Of a stretch of 7,602 nucleotides of DNA, positions 6,825-7,602 are shown piece by piece. Location: NCBI GenBank assembly GCA_946490455.1, contig CAMLXE010000079.1, positions 1-7,602 on the forward strand. Direction: 5' to 3'. The notes below the pieces were generated by a model. It was given only the letters and a program-made list of their open reading frames with translations. It ran no database searches and had not been told where the DNA came from. How positions within the stretch are numbered: position 1 is the first letter of the stretch; every line of letters begins with the position of its first letter. A program made the translations under genes and the position numbers. Source of the DNA: an uncultured Desulfovibrio sp. (GTDB lineage Bacteria > Desulfobacterota > Desulfovibrionia > Desulfovibrionales > Desulfovibrionaceae).

Positions 6825-7089
6825 TATGCGCGACGGAGTCGATACTGGCCGTCTTCTCCGCAAATCGAGATCAAACCTGCAACGGCAGGGCCATATTGGA
6901 AATTACGCCACGCGGAACGCCTGAATATGGGCAGTCAGGTCTGTTCGCTCTGTTTGCCGTTATTTCTATCAGACAACGGCTTCCGGCACGGTATCTCCCC
7001 AACCTTGACCTTCCGCAAAACCGGCTTTATTTTAAGGTACTCCTATCCCCACGCCAGTCTCTGGCTGGGATATGCAAAGGACCTTTCTG
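6825..7089. other. Intergenic region between thiE and the secreted protein; no gene seen
   Basis: Two plus-strand frames cross this stretch (6788-7090 and 6696-7181), but the first starts inside the terminator stem and the second inside thiE. Neither has a ribosome binding site or a familiar product. Apart from the promoter at 7005-7033 I see nothing here. Confidence 0.5.
7005..7033 (+). promoter_or_regulatory. Possible sigma-70-type promoter for the 7090 gene
   Basis: TTGACC (7005-7010, five of six consensus matches) and TATTTT (7028-7033, four of six) are 17 bases apart. They lie about 60 bases ahead of the start at 7090, in the right orientation. Sequence match only. Confidence 0.42.
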
Positions 7090-7602
7090 ATGAACAAATA
7101 CCGCTTTGCCCCGCTGCTGACAGCCTGCGCCCTGTGCATGCTGCTCATGCCTCAAGCCACAGGGGCGGCCGGGCAAGATGATACTCGTGGCAAAGAAAAG
7201 GATACGGCAGTCTGGGGAGAGATGCCAGCTGGAGCCCGAACCGCCTACATTGGTATCCATGGAGGAACGGTACCTGTCAGTCTGCTGACGGCGGGCGATG
7301 GTTCTCCCATGATTGCGCAGGTCGGCCTTACCGGAAGCGACTTCCTGAACTTTCTGCGTTCCAAAGGCCGACTGGAAGAGGAACTCACACTTTCCGATGC
7401 CCCAGTTCCGGTGACAGACGCTTCTGAAGAACTGCCTATGCCCAAAATACAACCCTCTATGACCGAAGAGGCCTTATCCACCATTTCCGAACAGAAATCT
7501 GTCGTCCTGCCTGCAGATAACGCGACCCTATCCGGCTCAATGCCGGTTTCTCCCTCCGAAAACGCCACCCGGTCCGCGGAAATGGCTTCGGCTTCTCCTG
7601 CG
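7090..7602 (+). CDS. Exported protein of unknown function, N-terminal part, runs off the right edge
   Basis: The frame is open from ATG 7090 to the window end: 171 codons, no stop. The product begins MNKYRFAPLLTACALCMLLM, then PQATGAAGQDD: basic residues, a hydrophobic core of about 14 residues and a possible signal peptidase I site near ATGAA (23-27). It should therefore be exported to the periplasm or beyond. Residues about 39-95 look folded (VWGEMPAGARTAYIGIHGG, a GDGSPMIAQVGL stretch, FLNFLRSKGRLEEEL). After about 100 the chain is rich in Pro, Ser, Ala and Glu, and probably disordered. I do not recognise the family. The start is chosen for AAAGGA (7076-7081) at eight bases; an in-frame ATG at 7072 would put six residues ahead of the signal peptide and lacks such a site. 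A lipobox is not evident: Cys13 and Cys16 lie inside the hydrophobic core, not after it. Confidence 0.8.
   Translation, partial: MNKYRFAPLLTACALCMLLMPQATGAAGQDDTRGKEKDTAVWGEMPAGARTAYIGIHGGTVPVSLLTAGDGSPMIAQVGLTGSDFLNFLRSKGRLEEELTLSDAPVPVTDASEELPMPKIQPSMTEEALSTISEQKSVVLPADNATLSGSMPVSPSENATRSAEMASASPA

Noticed and set aside
6696..7181. 161-codon plus-strand frame overlapping the end of thiE, the intergenic gap and the 7090 gene
   Set aside because: It starts inside thiE, runs through the terminator hairpin, has no ribosome binding site and is out of frame with the better-supported signal-peptide gene at 7090.
7027..7568. Minus-strand frames opposite the 7090 gene
   Set aside because: They are antisense to a gene with signal peptide, ribosome binding site and promoter, and show no motif of their own.

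Overview
The window looks like part of a chromosome from the Desulfovibrionaceae (Desulfovibrio/Bilophila-type sulfate or sulfite reducers). The main evidence is a trimeric outer-membrane porin of the kind abundant in that family, beside an FtsY with a long acidic N-terminal extension, an Ade-type adenine deaminase and a ThiE. All assignments come from reading motifs; no database search was run.

Left edge (1 to about 400): this AT-rich DNA is unlike the rest of the window. It encodes, on the minus strand and running off the left edge, the N-terminal core-binding domain of a tyrosine recombinase. Its start lies at 273, with the promoter and probable recombination-site region at 274-395. Immediately to the right, base composition changes to the host-like pattern and a porin gene begins in the wrong place. 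The complete mature porin is present in one open frame (about 417-1787), but its start codon, ribosome binding site and nearly all of its signal peptide are missing, and an in-frame stop lies at 393-395. Either an integrating element has cut the porin gene at its signal-peptide region, or this is a promoterless porin cassette served by the neighbouring recombinase. A strong UUCG-loop terminator (1818-1849) closes the porin.

Middle and right (1850-6824): three intact housekeeping genes lie on the plus strand with long gaps between them, so they are probably separate transcription units. They are ftsY (2294-3781, the signal recognition particle receptor), ade (4123-5859, adenine to hypoxanthine) and thiE (6133-6774, thiamine phosphate synthesis). 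A perfect 11-bp inverted repeat sits between ftsY and ade and is oriented like a terminator for the minus strand. The leader of thiE contains several overlapping, mutually exclusive hairpins, one resembling a terminator and one covering the Shine-Dalgarno sequence, but no recognisable TPP riboswitch. A hairpin at 6782-6819 probably ends thiE.

Right edge (6825-7602): a gap with one plausible promoter leads into a signal-peptide-bearing protein of unknown function (7090 to beyond 7602), cut off by the window end.

The most interesting point is the recombinase/porin junction around 274-420. The rest is ordinary core genome.
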